A stretch of DNA of 64,000 nucleotides from Rhizobium sp. R711. Its GTDB lineage: Bacteria; Pseudomonadota; Alphaproteobacteria; Rhizobiales; Rhizobiaceae. The notes under the pieces were generated by a model that was not told the DNA's origin, ran no database searches, and was given only the letters and a program-made list of their open reading frames with translations. Of the stretch, positions 18,656-27,311 are shown piece after piece. The position numbers were made by a program, and so were the translations under genes. Every line of letters starts with the position of its first letter. The first letter of the stretch is position 1. The stretch is taken from NCBI RefSeq assembly GCF_002211365.1, contig NZ_LOKZ01000013.1, forward strand, positions 1 through 64,000, written 5' to 3'.

Positions 18656-20506
18656 ATGGAAGCGTTCTACATCGTCGTGCTGGTGTCGACGACGCTCGTG
18701 CTTCTCGCCGCATTCTCCAGCCTGCTCGCCTTCCGCTTCGGCGCCCCCCTGCTCCTGCTTTTTTTGGCGATCGGCCTGCTAGCGGGGACTGACGGTCTCG
18801 GGATCGAGTTCACCAACAACTACCTCGCCTATATCCTCGGCTCGATTGCGCTTGCGGTCATCCTGTTCGACTCAGGCTTCGGAACGCCGGTGCAAGCCTT
18901 CAAGCTTGCCGCGGTGCCCTCGCTGACGCTCGCCTCTGTCGGCGTCCTCATGACGGCGTCGCTCGTTGGCGTCGCTGCCATGTGGCTCCTGAACTTCACG
19001 TGGTTGGAAGGCCTGCTGCTCGGCTCCATCGTCGCCTCGACCGACGCCGCCGCCGTCTTCTTCCTGCTGCGCATTGGCGGCATCAATATCCGCGACAAGG
19101 TCCGCTCGACGCTGGAAGTGGAATCCGGAACCAACGACCCGATGGCGATCTTCCTGACCATCGCTCTCGTCGAGATTCTCGCCAGCGGCGAACGCTACCA
19201 CGGCATCAACATCGGCATGCTCGCCATGTTCGTGCAGCAGATGGGCCTCGGTGTCATCCTCGGCCTACTCGGCGGCATGATGATCTCGCTGATCGTCAGC
19301 CAACTGGAAACCGATCGCGGCCTCACTCCGATCTTCGTGCTGGCGCTGGCGTTGCTAGTCTTCTCCGCGACTGGAGCAGTCGGCGGCAGCGGGTTCCTCG
19401 CCGTCTATGTCGCGGGAATTTACGCGGGTAATCGCAAGCTGCAGGGCTATGCCTCCATCAAGCGCTTCCAGGATGGCATGACCTGGCTCGCCCAGATCAT
19501 CATGTTCCTGGTGCTCGGGCTCCTTGCGACGCCGTCGCAATTTCCGGCAATCGCCATTCCCGCCGTTCTGCTCGCCCTGTTCCTGATCTTCATTGCGCGC
19601 CCCCTCGCCATATGGCTATCGCTGCTCCCCTTCGACTATACGCAGCAGGAGATCGGCTTTGTTGCCTGGGTCGGCTTGCGCGGCGCAGTTTCGATCCTGC
19701 TCGCCATCATGCCCATTCTCGGCGGCCTGGAGAATGGCCAGATCTATTTCAACTGCGCCTTCATCATCGTGCTCGTCTCGCTGCTCGTACAGGGGTGGAC
19801 GATCAAGCCGGTCGCCAAGAAACTCGGGCTCATCATCCCGCCGCGTATGGGCGCGGTCGACAAGGTCGAAGTTGATCTGCCTGGCGCGGCAAACCATGAG
19901 CTTCTCTCCTACCGCGTGATCAAGGATAGCCCGGTGCTGCGCGGCGAACGCATCCCACGCTGGGCAACGCCGTCGCTCGTCATCCGTGACGGCAAGTCGA
20001 TGCGTTATCAATACGCCGGCCGATTGCGCGAAAACGATCTTGTCTATCTCTTCGTCGTTCCCTCCTATTCGCGGCTGCTCGACAAGCTCTTTGCCAGCCG
20101 CGCGCCGGTGGAGGAGGACGACGCGGATTTCTTCGGCGCATTCGCGCTCTCGCCGGCCCGACCTGCTGCCGACCTTGATGCCGCCTATGGCCCCGGCCTG
20201 CTGAACGAATCCGAGAAAGGACTGACGATCGCGGAACTGATGAAGCATCGCCTGGGTGGCAAGGCGGACTATGCGGACCGAGTACGTCTAGGCTCGATCA
20301 TTCTCATCGTCCGCGACCTCGATGATCAGGACCACATCACCTCGGTCGGCATGTCGCTAGAGGCAGTCGAGCCCGCCACCGCGCTGCCGATCTTCCTCAA
20401 TCTGCACGATATCATCGACCGCATCCGCGACCGCATCAAAGGCCGCAGGAACCGGGAAGCAGCCGCCGCCGCGGCCTCGGCCAAGGCCGATCAAAACCCG
20501 CAATGA
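18656..20506 (+). CDS. Potassium/proton antiporter, CPA1 family (NhaP2/CvrA-like)
   Basis: A 616-residue inner-membrane exchanger. About 12-13 hydrophobic helices fill residues 1-400, including ASTDAAAV and ESGTNDPMA motifs that carry the ion-binding acids of CPA1 exchangers. A cytoplasmic C-terminal region (about 410-600) resembles the TrkA-C/CorC-HlyC domains that sense nucleotides. NhaP2/CvrA proteins expel K+ (or Na+) in exchange for H+ and help adaptation to low osmolarity. A poly-Ala/Lys tail ends the protein. It stands between gap and pgk without obvious pathway logic. Confidence 0.88.
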   Translation: MEAFYIVVLVSTTLVLLAAFSSLLAFRFGAPLLLLFLAIGLLAGTDGLGIEFTNNYLAYILGSIALAVILFDSGFGTPVQAFKLAAVPSLTLASVGVLMTASLVGVAAMWLLNFTWLEGLLLGSIVASTDAAAVFFLLRIGGINIRDKVRSTLEVESGTNDPMAIFLTIALVEILASGERYHGINIGMLAMFVQQMGLGVILGLLGGMMISLIVSQLETDRGLTPIFVLALALLVFSATGAVGGSGFLAVYVAGIYAGNRKLQGYASIKRFQDGMTWLAQIIMFLVLGLLATPSQFPAIAIPAVLLALFLIFIARPLAIWLSLLPFDYTQQEIGFVAWVGLRGAVSILLAIMPILGGLENGQIYFNCAFIIVLVSLLVQGWTIKPVAKKLGLIIPPRMGAVDKVEVDLPGAANHELLSYRVIKDSPVLRGERIPRWATPSLVIRDGKSMRYQYAGRLRENDLVYLFVVPSYSRLLDKLFASRAPVEEDDADFFGAFALSPARPAADLDAAYGPGLLNESEKGLTIAELMKHRLGGKADYADRVRLGSIILIVRDLDDQDHITSVGMSLEAVEPATALPIFLNLHDIIDRIRDRIKGRRNREAAAAAASAKADQNPQ

Positions 20507-20576
20507 CTGCCTTGCGTCTGCGATCATCCTTGCTATGGTCGCCGCATCTTTTGGGCAATAACGAACGGATTTTTCC

Positions 20577-21779
20577 ATGCCTTCCTTCAAGACCCTCGAC
20601 GACCTCAACAATGTTGCCGGCAAGCGCGTTCTCGTTCGCGTTGACCTCAATGTTCCGGTCAAAGACGGCAAAGTAACCGACACCACGCGCATCGAGCGTG
20701 TTGCCCCGACGATCCTGGAGCTCTCCAAGAATGGTGCCAAGGTGATCCTGCTGGCGCATTTCGGCCGCCCCAAGGACGGCCCGTCGCCGGACCTTTCGCT
20801 GTCGCTGATCGCTCCGTCCGTCGAGGAGGTGCTGGACCATCCCGTGGCGACCGCTGGCGACTGCATCGGCGCCGCAGCTGCCGCCGCAGTTGGGGCGATG
20901 AAGAACGGCGACATCCTGCTCCTGGAAAACACCCGTTTCCACAAGGGCGAAGAGAAGAACGACCCGGATTTCGTCAAGGCGCTGGCCGCCAACGGTGACA
21001 TCTATGTCAACGACGCCTTCTCCGCTGCTCACCGCGCACACGCTTCGACGGAAGGTCTCGCTCACCATCTTCCCGCCCACGCCGGCCGCACAATGCAGGC
21101 CGAGCTTGAGGCACTGGAGAGCGGCCTTGGCAACCCGGCCCGGCCTGTCGTCGCCATCGTCGGCGGCGCCAAGGTTTCGACCAAGATCGATCTTCTGATG
21201 AACCTCGTGAAGAAGGTCGATGCGCTGGTAATCGGCGGCGGGATGGCCAACACCTTCATCGCCGCGCGCGGCACCAATGTTGGCAAGTCGCTCTGTGAGC
21301 ACGATCTTGCTGACACCGCAAAGCAGATCATGATCGAAGCAGCCACCGCCGGCTGCGCCATCATTCTCCCGGAAGACGGCGTTGTCGCCCGCGAATTCAA
21401 GGCGAACGCCGCTAATGAAACGGTCGCAATCGATGCGATCCCCAGCGACGCGATGGTGCTGGACGTCGGCCCGAAATCGGTCGAGGCGATCAAGGCCTGG
21501 ATCGAGCGCGCCAATACGCTGGTCTGGAACGGGCCGCTTGGCGCTTTTGAGATCGAACCGTTCGACAAGGCAACGGTCGCGGCCGCGAAATTTGCGGCCG
21601 AGCGCACCAAGGCCGGCAAGCTCACCTCTGTTGCCGGTGGTGGCGACACGGTCGCGGCGCTGAACCATGCCGGGGTTGCGGATGATTTCAGCTATGTCTC
21701 AACGGCCGGCGGCGCTTTCCTGGAGTGGATGGAGGGTAAAGTCCTTCCCGGCGTCGCTGTGCTCAGCAAGGCCAAATAA
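20577..21779 (+). CDS. pgk: Phosphoglycerate kinase
   Basis: Interconverts 1,3-bisphosphoglycerate and 3-phosphoglycerate with ADP/ATP. The 400-residue length is standard. The N-terminal substrate-binding signature [11 protein letters not shown] is near residues 22-32, the HFGRP motif follows, and the nucleotide domain contains [12 protein letters not shown] and the C-terminal GGGDTVAAL motif. It lies 70 bases after the antiporter gene and is followed by its own terminator; fba comes next on the same strand, so glycolytic genes are grouped but not one operon. Confidence 0.97.
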   Translation: MPSFKTLDDLNNVAGKRVLVRVDLNVPVKDGKVTDTTRIERVAPTILELSKNGAKVILLAHFGRPKDGPSPDLSLSLIAPSVEEVLDHPVATAGDCIGAAAAAAVGAMKNGDILLLENTRFHKGEEKNDPDFVKALAANGDIYVNDAFSAAHRAHASTEGLAHHLPAHAGRTMQAELEALESGLGNPARPVVAIVGGAKVSTKIDLLMNLVKKVDALVIGGGMANTFIAARGTNVGKSLCEHDLADTAKQIMIEAATAGCAIILPEDGVVAREFKANAANETVAIDAIPSDAMVLDVGPKSVEAIKAWIERANTLVWNGPLGAFEIEPFDKATVAAAKFAAERTKAGKLTSVAGGGDTVAALNHAGVADDFSYVSTAGGAFLEWMEGKVLPGVAVLSKAK

Positions 21780-21816
21780 TTCGGCCAACCGAATTCAACA
21801 AATTTTACATGTAGAT

Positions 21817-21848
21817 AGACCGCGGTGCGAAAGTGCCGCGGTCTTTTG
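21817..21848 (+). terminator. Rho-independent terminator after pgk
   Basis: A 9-bp stem AGACCGCGG/CCGCGGTCT with a 10-base loop is followed by TTTT, 37 bases past the pgk stop. It separates pgk from fba. Confidence 0.85.
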
Positions 21849-22000
21849 CTCGCAGCGAATGCAAAAGCCCAGACTTTCAAACGATTAAAAGAAATTCAAA
21901 CGTTTCAAACAATTTTGCTGCCGTTTTCCCGCCCATAAACTTCTGTTATCCGCGACCTATATCTACTGGTTGACGATTTTTTTGCTGTGGAGAGAACGAT

Positions 22001-23026
22001 ATGAGCGAACGTTTGGAAGACATTGCCGTGCGTATGGTAGCTGGTGGCCGCGGGCTGCTTGCAGCGGATGAATCGACAGCCACGATCGGTAAGCGGTTCG
22101 ATACGATCGGACTCGAATCGACGGAAACGAGCCGCCGCGACTACCGCGAAATGCTGTTCCGCACGGACGACGCGATGCGTCAGTATATTTCCGGCGTCAT
22201 CCTCTACGAAGAGACCCTTCATCAGAAGGCGGCAGACGGCACGCCCTTCGTGGACATCATTCGCGCTGCCGACAGCATCCCGGGCATCAAGGTGGATATC
22301 GGCGCGAAGCCGATGGCTGCCTATCCCGGCGAAACCATCACCGAAGGCCTCGACGGTCTCGCAGACCGCCTGGCGAAGTATTATGAAGCCGGCGCCCGCT
22401 TTGCCAAGTGGCGCGGCGTGATCGCAATCTCCTCCACGCTTCCGACCTGGGGCTCCATGAAGGCCAATGCGCACGCGCTTGCCCGCTATGCCGCGCTCTG
22501 CCAGCAGGCTAACATCGTACCGATCGTTGAGCCGGAATGCCTGATGGACGGCAAGCCGGGCGACCACAACATCGATCGTTGCGCCGAAGTCACCGAATGG
22601 ACGCTGCGCACCGTCTTCGAAGAACTGGCCGATGCCCGCGTCAGCCTGGAAGGCATGATCCTGAAGCCGAACATGGTTATCGACGGCAAGAATGCTCGCA
22701 AGGCTTCCGTGGCTGAAGTCGCCGAGCGCACCGTCGAGGTGCTGAAGCGCACCGTTCCGTCGGCTGTTCCGGGCATCGCCTTCCTCTCCGGCGGCCAGTC
22801 CACCGAAGAAGCAACTGCGCATCTTTCCGCGATCAACTCGGGTTACGACCTGCCTTGGGCTGTCACCTTCTCTTACGGCCGCGCCCTGCAGGATACGGCC
22901 CTGAAGGCCTGGGGCGGCAAGCCCGAGAACATCGCCGCTGGCCAACGCGCCTTTGCCCATCGCGCCGAGATGAACAGCCTCGCCGCCAAGGGAAGCTGGA
23001 AGAAGGATCTCGAGAAGGCGGCGTAA
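22001..23026 (+). CDS. fba: Fructose-bisphosphate aldolase class I
   Basis: Schiff-base aldolase that splits fructose 1,6-bisphosphate to two triose phosphates. It is 341 residues with the class I signature LLAADEST at 19-26, K136 in FAKWR, the EPE motif at 177-179, and the Schiff-base lysine K222 in MILKPNM. It resembles the eukaryotic-type class I enzyme rather than the metal-dependent class II enzyme or the DhnA type. A good GGAGAG site precedes the ATG. Strong terminators on both sides make it a single-gene unit. Confidence 0.95.
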   Translation: MSERLEDIAVRMVAGGRGLLAADESTATIGKRFDTIGLESTETSRRDYREMLFRTDDAMRQYISGVILYEETLHQKAADGTPFVDIIRAADSIPGIKVDIGAKPMAAYPGETITEGLDGLADRLAKYYEAGARFAKWRGVIAISSTLPTWGSMKANAHALARYAALCQQANIVPIVEPECLMDGKPGDHNIDRCAEVTEWTLRTVFEELADARVSLEGMILKPNMVIDGKNARKASVAEVAERTVEVLKRTVPSAVPGIAFLSGGQSTEEATAHLSAINSGYDLPWAVTFSYGRALQDTALKAWGGKPENIAAGQRAFAHRAEMNSLAAKGSWKKDLEKAA

Positions 23027-23053
23027 GCCTCTTCTCGACCGATGAGACAGAAG

Positions 23054-23082
23054 AAACCGGTCGTCCTAGGCGGCCGGTTTTT
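23054..23082 (+). terminator. Rho-independent terminator after fba
   Basis: A 10-bp stem AAACCGGTCG/CGGCCGGTTT (one G-U) with a 7-base loop is followed by a short T run, 27 bases past the fba stop. Confidence 0.8.
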
Positions 23083-23166
23083 GCATTGTAACCGCGACAA
23101 GTTTCAGGCTTCAGCAGCCAGCGGATCGCCAGTAGAGATCATGACACACGCCCTCTCGGAGCCGTC

Positions 23167-24084
23167 ATGAAAACCGTAGCCTTCACGACCGTCGATGTCT
23201 TCACCACCACCCGCTTCGAAGGCAACCCGCTGGCCGTGATGACGGATGCGCGCGGATTGACCGATGCCGACATGCAGAACATCGCCGCAGAGTTCGGCTA
23301 TTCGGAGATTACCTTCGTACTACCGCCGGAAGACCCGGCAAACACTGCCCGTGTCCGCATCTTCACGCCCACCATGGAAGTGCCATTCGCCGGACATCCG
23401 AACGTCGGCACGGCCTATGTGCTCGGCCGACAGGGTCAGGTCTTCGGGCGGCCGGTTAGCGATAGCCTGCGCTTCGAGGAGAGGGCAGGCCTTGTCGAAG
23501 TCAATTTGAAGCGTGACGGCGATGACGTTCTGTCGGCATCCATTCGCGCGCCAAAGCCGCTCACCATTGGCAACACGATACCCGAGCAGACCGTTGCCCG
23601 TTGCGTCGCGATCGAGCCAGGGGACATCCGTGTAGCCAAGCATCGACCTGTTGTTGCATCGGTAGGTCTGAGCTTCGTCTTTGCCGAACTTGCGGACCTT
23701 GCCGCCCTCGGCCGCGTTCGTCCGAACCTCGCCTATTTTCAGGATGCCGCCGGCCCGACCGCCGAAGGCAATCATGACTTCTCGCTGTTCGTCTATGTCC
23801 GCTCCCAGGAAGAGCCATGGGTGATCCGCGCACGGATGTTTGCGCCGCTCGACAACGTGCCGGAAGATCCGGCAACTGGCAGTGCCTCGGCAGCACTCGG
23901 CGCGTACCTCGTGTCGCTGGAGCCTGAGGCAAACTTGAACGTCTCACTGAGGATCGAGCAAGGCGTCGAGATGGGGCGCCGCAGCATCATCCGTATCGAC
24001 GTTGTCAAGAAGGACGGCACTGTTACCGACGTGACGATCTCGGGCGGCTGCGCGCCGGTCATGCGCGGCGAAATCTCGTACTAG
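23167..24084 (+). CDS. PhzF-family isomerase
   Basis: A 305-residue protein of the PhzF/diaminopimelate-epimerase fold. It has two alpha/beta barrel halves, the N-terminal start [16 protein letters not shown] with the catalytic Glu in SEITFVLP (about residue 45), and the C-terminal [15 protein letters not shown] motif that binds the substrate carboxylate. Characterised relatives isomerise small amino-acid-like or phenazine-precursor molecules, but no phenazine genes are present and the substrate is unknown. It ends in a 4-base CTAG overlap with the small membrane-protein gene on the other strand. Confidence 0.9.
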   Translation: MKTVAFTTVDVFTTTRFEGNPLAVMTDARGLTDADMQNIAAEFGYSEITFVLPPEDPANTARVRIFTPTMEVPFAGHPNVGTAYVLGRQGQVFGRPVSDSLRFEERAGLVEVNLKRDGDDVLSASIRAPKPLTIGNTIPEQTVARCVAIEPGDIRVAKHRPVVASVGLSFVFAELADLAALGRVRPNLAYFQDAAGPTAEGNHDFSLFVYVRSQEEPWVIRARMFAPLDNVPEDPATGSASAALGAYLVSLEPEANLNVSLRIEQGVEMGRRSIIRIDVVKKDGTVTDVTISGGCAPVMRGEISY

Positions 24085-24245
24085 ACGAACAGATCGCGGC
24101 CGATCAGGGCCACCGCCCAGATCGCAAAGGCGATCAGCGCGATCTTCCAGAAATCCATGCGCCGACGCAGCCCGGGAACGCCGAGCGGCTTGATCAGCTG
24201 AATCGCCATCGCCAGGATGAGCAGCAGAGCGATCAGCTTGGTCAT
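24081..24245 (-). CDS. Small two-helix membrane protein
   Basis: A 54-residue protein with two hydrophobic helices (about 4-18 and 34-50) joined by a short basic loop (GLRRRMDF). The frame extends upstream to 24368, but only the part from the ATG at 24245 has normal protein character. The ribosome site is weak. It looks like the small conserved hypothetical membrane proteins common in rhizobia; function unknown. Confidence 0.65.
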   Translation of the reverse strand: MTKLIALLLILAMAIQLIKPLGVPGLRRRMDFWKIALIAFAIWAVALIGRDLFV

Positions 24246-24415
24246 GTCTTTATTTTTCCATCTCTTCTGAATGTCACAGGACGGACATTTTTTCACGTCA
24301 CGACTGCATTTATTCATGCCGTAAAGGCATTTGGGGGCACAATCAATCATCTCGAGGCTGGGCGACACTGTGTGTTGCCATGTCCTTTGACGTTCAACGC
24401 ATAGAGTTTTGCTAT

Positions 24416-25696
24416 ATGAAAAGAAATCTGCTGTCCGTCGCCTCGCTTCTCTTCGGGACGCTCTTTCTCTTCATGGGTAACGGGTTGCAGGGTATCCTGC
24501 TTCCGGTGCGCGGCAACCTGGAAGGCTACGCGACAACGACCCTCGGCCTGCTCGGCACATCCTGGGCCGCCGGCTTCGTCATCGGCTGCCTCGTCGCCCC
24601 GAAACTGGTGCGCCGCGTCGGCCACGTCCGCGCCTTCTCTGGCTTCATTGCGATTATCGCGATCATCGCGCTTGTCAGCGGCATCATCATTCACCCGGTG
24701 TGGTGGGTACTCTTGCGCGCCGTCACCGGCTTTGCTACCGCCGGCACCTCGATGATCATCGAGAGCTGGCTGAACGAGCGCGCCACGAACGAGAGCCGCG
24801 GCGCGATCTTCTCGCTCTATATTGCCATCACCCTCTTCGGCGTCGTGGCGGGCCAGATGATGATCCCTCTCGAGGATGTGCGCACGCCTGTCCTGTTCAT
24901 GATCTGCGGCATCTTCTACTGCATCGCGATGCTGCCGACGACGCTCTCGACCGCAGCTTCGCCGCAGCCGCTGAAGGCCGTGAAGCTCGATCTGCCGGCA
25001 CTCTACCGCAATTCTCCGGTCTCCTGCCTTGGCATTCTCCTCGTCGGCATCGCCAACGGCGCCTATGGAACGCTGGGCGCTGTCTTCGGCGCGGGCTCCG
25101 GCCTCTCCGATACCAGCATCGCCATCATGATGAGTGCCACCATCTTCGCGGGCGCCCTGATGCAGCTGCCAGCAGGGCGGCTTTCCGACCGCATCGACCG
25201 GCGCTACGTGCTGGCGGCGATGTCAGCTATCGCTGCTTTCGCGGGCCTGCTGCTCGCGGTCCTGCATCCGTCGTCGCCGGTTTTCATCATCGGCCTCGTC
25301 GTGCTCTACGGCGCCGTTGCCAATACGCTCTATCCGATCGCTGTTGCCCATGCCAACGACTATGCCTCGGCCGAGGATTTCGTGAAGGTCTCCGGCGGAC
25401 TGCTGCTGCTGTATGGCATCGGCACTATCATTGGCCCAACCATCGGCGGCCCCGTGATGTCGATGATCAACCCGCACGCCCTTTTCCTTGTGACGGCGGT
25501 CGCCCACATGCTGATCACCGCCTACGCCATCATTCGCAGCCGTATGCGCGCCGCGGTTCCGGTCGAAGACCGAGACGCCTTTACGACGATTCCGACGGCG
25601 ACCTCGCAAACGCTCACCCCCGAAAGCATGTCGCTTGCCAACCCCGGACCCGGCAAGACTCCCGAAACCGGCGATCCTGCCCTAAAATATAGCTGA
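24416..25696 (+). CDS. Major facilitator superfamily transporter (YcaD/MucK-like)
   Basis: A 426-residue polytopic membrane protein with 12 hydrophobic helices. The helix 4-5 region reads ESWLNERATNESRGAIFSLY, a signature of the YcaD-like MFS branch, and the loop between helices 8 and 9 has the GRLSDRIDRR motif. The substrate is unknown. The frame opens at 24380, but the ATG at 24416 starts directly at the first helix. The next gene (DUF1192) begins 21 bases after its stop and is probably cotranscribed. Confidence 0.85.
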   Translation: MKRNLLSVASLLFGTLFLFMGNGLQGILLPVRGNLEGYATTTLGLLGTSWAAGFVIGCLVAPKLVRRVGHVRAFSGFIAIIAIIALVSGIIIHPVWWVLLRAVTGFATAGTSMIIESWLNERATNESRGAIFSLYIAITLFGVVAGQMMIPLEDVRTPVLFMICGIFYCIAMLPTTLSTAASPQPLKAVKLDLPALYRNSPVSCLGILLVGIANGAYGTLGAVFGAGSGLSDTSIAIMMSATIFAGALMQLPAGRLSDRIDRRYVLAAMSAIAAFAGLLLAVLHPSSPVFIIGLVVLYGAVANTLYPIAVAHANDYASAEDFVKVSGGLLLLYGIGTIIGPTIGGPVMSMINPHALFLVTAVAHMLITAYAIIRSRMRAAVPVEDRDAFTTIPTATSQTLTPESMSLANPGPGKTPETGDPALKYS

Positions 25697-25717
25697 GGCA
25701 GAAACGGGAGGATTGAA

Positions 25718-25909
25718 ATGAGCTTCATCGACGACGACCGGCCGCAGAAAAAGGTTGCCCACGAGATCGGCGCCGACCTCTCCACCCTATCGGTCGACGA
25801 GCTGCGGGCGCGCGTGGATCTACTCAAGGCAGAAATCGCAAGACTTGAGGCAGAGGCCGCCAGCAAGACATCGACAAGATCAGCGGCGGAAAGCCTCTTT
25901 CGCTCGTAA
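25718..25909 (+). CDS. DUF1192 family protein
   Basis: A 63-residue soluble protein matching the alphaproteobacterial DUF1192 family, with the conserved central LS.LSVDELRAR.....EIARLE pattern followed by a short helix. It has a very good ribosome site (GGGAGG). It is placed between the MFS gene and the rcdA region. Function unknown; the C-terminal helix could mediate dimer formation. Confidence 0.85.
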   Translation: MSFIDDDRPQKKVAHEIGADLSTLSVDELRARVDLLKAEIARLEAEAASKTSTRSAAESLFRS

Positions 25910-25997
25910 TTCGTCGGCTGGCTATTGCAGAAAACAAGCTGCCGAAGAGCGTTAATTCGAGACAGATTTAAGCGGCCATTAAGCTTTATAAGGTATT

Positions 25998-26110
25998 ACT
26001 GTACTCATCCAGATCTTCTCTGGATCTCAGACAGTTTTCCATGCGGTGAATTGGTCTGATTTTTCTCCCTGTTTTACCTTGAGAGCCGCTTTTGCGGCTC
26101 TTCTTTTTTA
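25998..26110 (+). ncRNA. Candidate small RNA ending in a strong terminator
   Basis: A gap of 376 bases between DUF1192 and rcdA holds a well-formed intrinsic terminator (26082-26109) that is 170 bases beyond the DUF1192 stop and so needs its own explanation. Upstream is a 7-bp hairpin ATCCAGA/TCTGGAT around a TCTTC loop (26007-26025), then a pyrimidine-rich unpaired stretch with TTTTCTCCCTG (26060-26071) that could pair with ribosome-binding sites. TATA-rich sequence at 25986-25995 could be a -10 box. The 5' end is a guess. The alternative is a long 3' UTR of DUF1192. Confidence 0.45.
26082..26109 (+). terminator. Rho-independent terminator upstream of rcdA
   Basis: An 8-bp stem AGAGCCGC/GCGGCTCT with a TTTT loop is followed by TCTTTTTT. 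It ends the candidate small RNA, or a long DUF1192 transcript, and insulates rcdA from upstream transcription. Confidence 0.88.
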
Positions 26111-26145
26111 TTGCGCTGGGGATCATTTCCATGAAACTGTGGAAG

Positions 26146-26160
26146 TTAACCCTTTCTTAA
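26146..26160 (+). promoter_or_regulatory. Candidate CtrA-binding site upstream of rcdA
   Basis: TTAACCCTTTCTTAA fits the CtrA full-site pattern TTAA-N7-TTAA(C), with the preferred C after the first TTAA. It lies 125 bases before the rcdA ATG. CtrA control of rcdA would make a feedback loop, since RcdA helps destroy CtrA. The evidence is one motif match. Confidence 0.5.
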
Positions 26161-26285
26161 GAAACGCCTTGCGCAATTCCGCTAAAGCTACCATCTTAAA
26201 AGCATAAAGACCGGCCGAAGAAACTTTTTCCCTTTGGCTGGCGTTACCTGACCATAAGTAGATGCGTGCAACAGGGACTATTTAA

Positions 26286-26801
26286 ATGTCAGAGCTCGGA
26301 TTGAACACAATCAGTTTTGCAGGTCGCGCTGCCGCATCCTCGCAGTTCAAGACACTATATTCGGAAGGCATGTCGCTGGTTGAAGAAACCGCTGCCTACC
26401 TCGATGGCCAGGGCCGTGCTGCCTCCAAGGTTCTGCCGCGCATGGCATCGGTTCTCTATGCGGCCGAGTCCATGCGCCTGACCACCCGCCTGATGCAGAT
26501 GGCCTCCTGGCTTCTGCTGCAGCGCGCTGTCAACAACGGCGAGATGTCGCGTGATCAGGTTCTGGCGGAGAAAAACAAAGTTCGCCTCGACGGCTTCAAC
26601 GTCGATCGCAACGCGCCCGGCTGGGGCGATCTGCCGGAATCCTTCCGCGACCTGATCGAGCGCTCCTTGCGCCTGCAGAACCGCGTCGCCCTACTCGACC
26701 GCGAAATCTATCGTCCGGCGGAAGCCCCGATCGTTCCTGATAATCAGAACAGCGTACAGGCGCAGCTCAGCCTGCTGCAGACGGCCTTCGGCAACAACTG
26801 A
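26286..26801 (+). CDS. rcdA: CtrA degradation adaptor RcdA (DUF1465)
   Basis: A 171-residue soluble helical protein of the RcdA/DUF1465 family. In Caulobacter RcdA works with CpdR and PopA to deliver the cell-cycle regulator CtrA to ClpXP at the pole. The core (about 20-145) has the three-helix pattern, including the MASVLYAAESMRLTTRLMQ stretch, and a disordered C-terminal tail ends in GNN. The ATG at 26286 follows TTTAA and lacks a strong Shine-Dalgarno sequence. A candidate CtrA box and an upstream terminator suggest its own regulated promoter; a strong terminator follows. Confidence 0.9.
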   Translation: MSELGLNTISFAGRAAASSQFKTLYSEGMSLVEETAAYLDGQGRAASKVLPRMASVLYAAESMRLTTRLMQMASWLLLQRAVNNGEMSRDQVLAEKNKVRLDGFNVDRNAPGWGDLPESFRDLIERSLRLQNRVALLDREIYRPAEAPIVPDNQNSVQAQLSLLQTAFGNN

Positions 26802-26823
26802 AACGGCGCAATCTGAATTCACG

Positions 26824-26856
26824 AAACCGGCTGCACCCGCGCAGCCGGTTTTTCGT
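26824..26856 (+). terminator. Rho-independent terminator after rcdA
   Basis: An 11-bp stem AAACCGGCTGC/GCAGCCGGTTT with a 6-base loop is followed by a T run. It begins 23 bases past the rcdA stop. Confidence 0.9.
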
Positions 26857-26870
26857 TGTTCAATCAGCTC

Positions 26871-26900
26871 AAAAAAAACCCCGCCGAAGCGGGGCTTTTT
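26871..26900. terminator. Bidirectional terminator between rcdA and rpmE
   Basis: CCCCGC, CGAA, GCGGGG is flanked by eight A on the left and CTTTTT on the right. On the minus strand it reads as a 6- to 7-bp stem followed by eight T and ends the rpmE transcript. On the plus strand it is a backup for rcdA. Confidence 0.9.
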
Positions 26901-26921
26901 AACTCTGCCAAGCGACAGCGA

Positions 26922-27143
26922 TTAGAGGCCGAGGCCGCCGAAACGCTTGTTGAACTTGGAAACGCGACCGCCACGGTCCATGAGCTGCTGGTTGCCACCA
27001 GTCCATGCCGGATGCGACTTGGAGTCGATTTCAAGGTTCATGACTGCGCCTTCAGAACCCCAGGTCGAGCGGGTTTCGTATTCGGTGCCGTCGGTCATGA
27101 CTACCTTGATCGTGTGATAGTCGGGATGGATATCTGCCTTCAT
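26922..27143 (-). CDS. rpmE: 50S ribosomal protein L31, zinc-free type
   Basis: A 73-residue large-subunit ribosomal protein. It starts [10 protein letters not shown] and ends in the conserved [12 protein letters not shown] tail. The family's zinc-binding Cys motif is absent; the protein has no Cys at all. The frame extends upstream to 27230, but the ATG at 27143 gives the normal start. It is transcribed alone, with a strong terminator, and divergently from the ABC exporter gene. Confidence 0.95.
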   Translation of the reverse strand: MKADIHPDYHTIKVVMTDGTEYETRSTWGSEGAVMNLEIDSKSHPAWTGGNQQLMDRGGRVSKFNKRFGGLGL

Positions 27144-27311
27144 AACAATCTTCCTGCCATGCAACGTCCAATTTGACGCATATTCGTTGCGACAAGAGGA
27201 CCGATTGAATAAATGAAGCCGCAGACGCAAAGGCTACGGCTTCCCATTAGGATGGGCTGCCTATACATGAAGGCCGGCAGGATAACAAGTACCATCAGCC
27301 GCGGATGAGCG

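Noticed and set aside
24387..24417. Promoter TTGACG...CTATAT for the MFS gene
   Set aside because: The spacer is 19 bases and the -10 would overlap the chosen start codon, so it cannot drive translation from that ATG.
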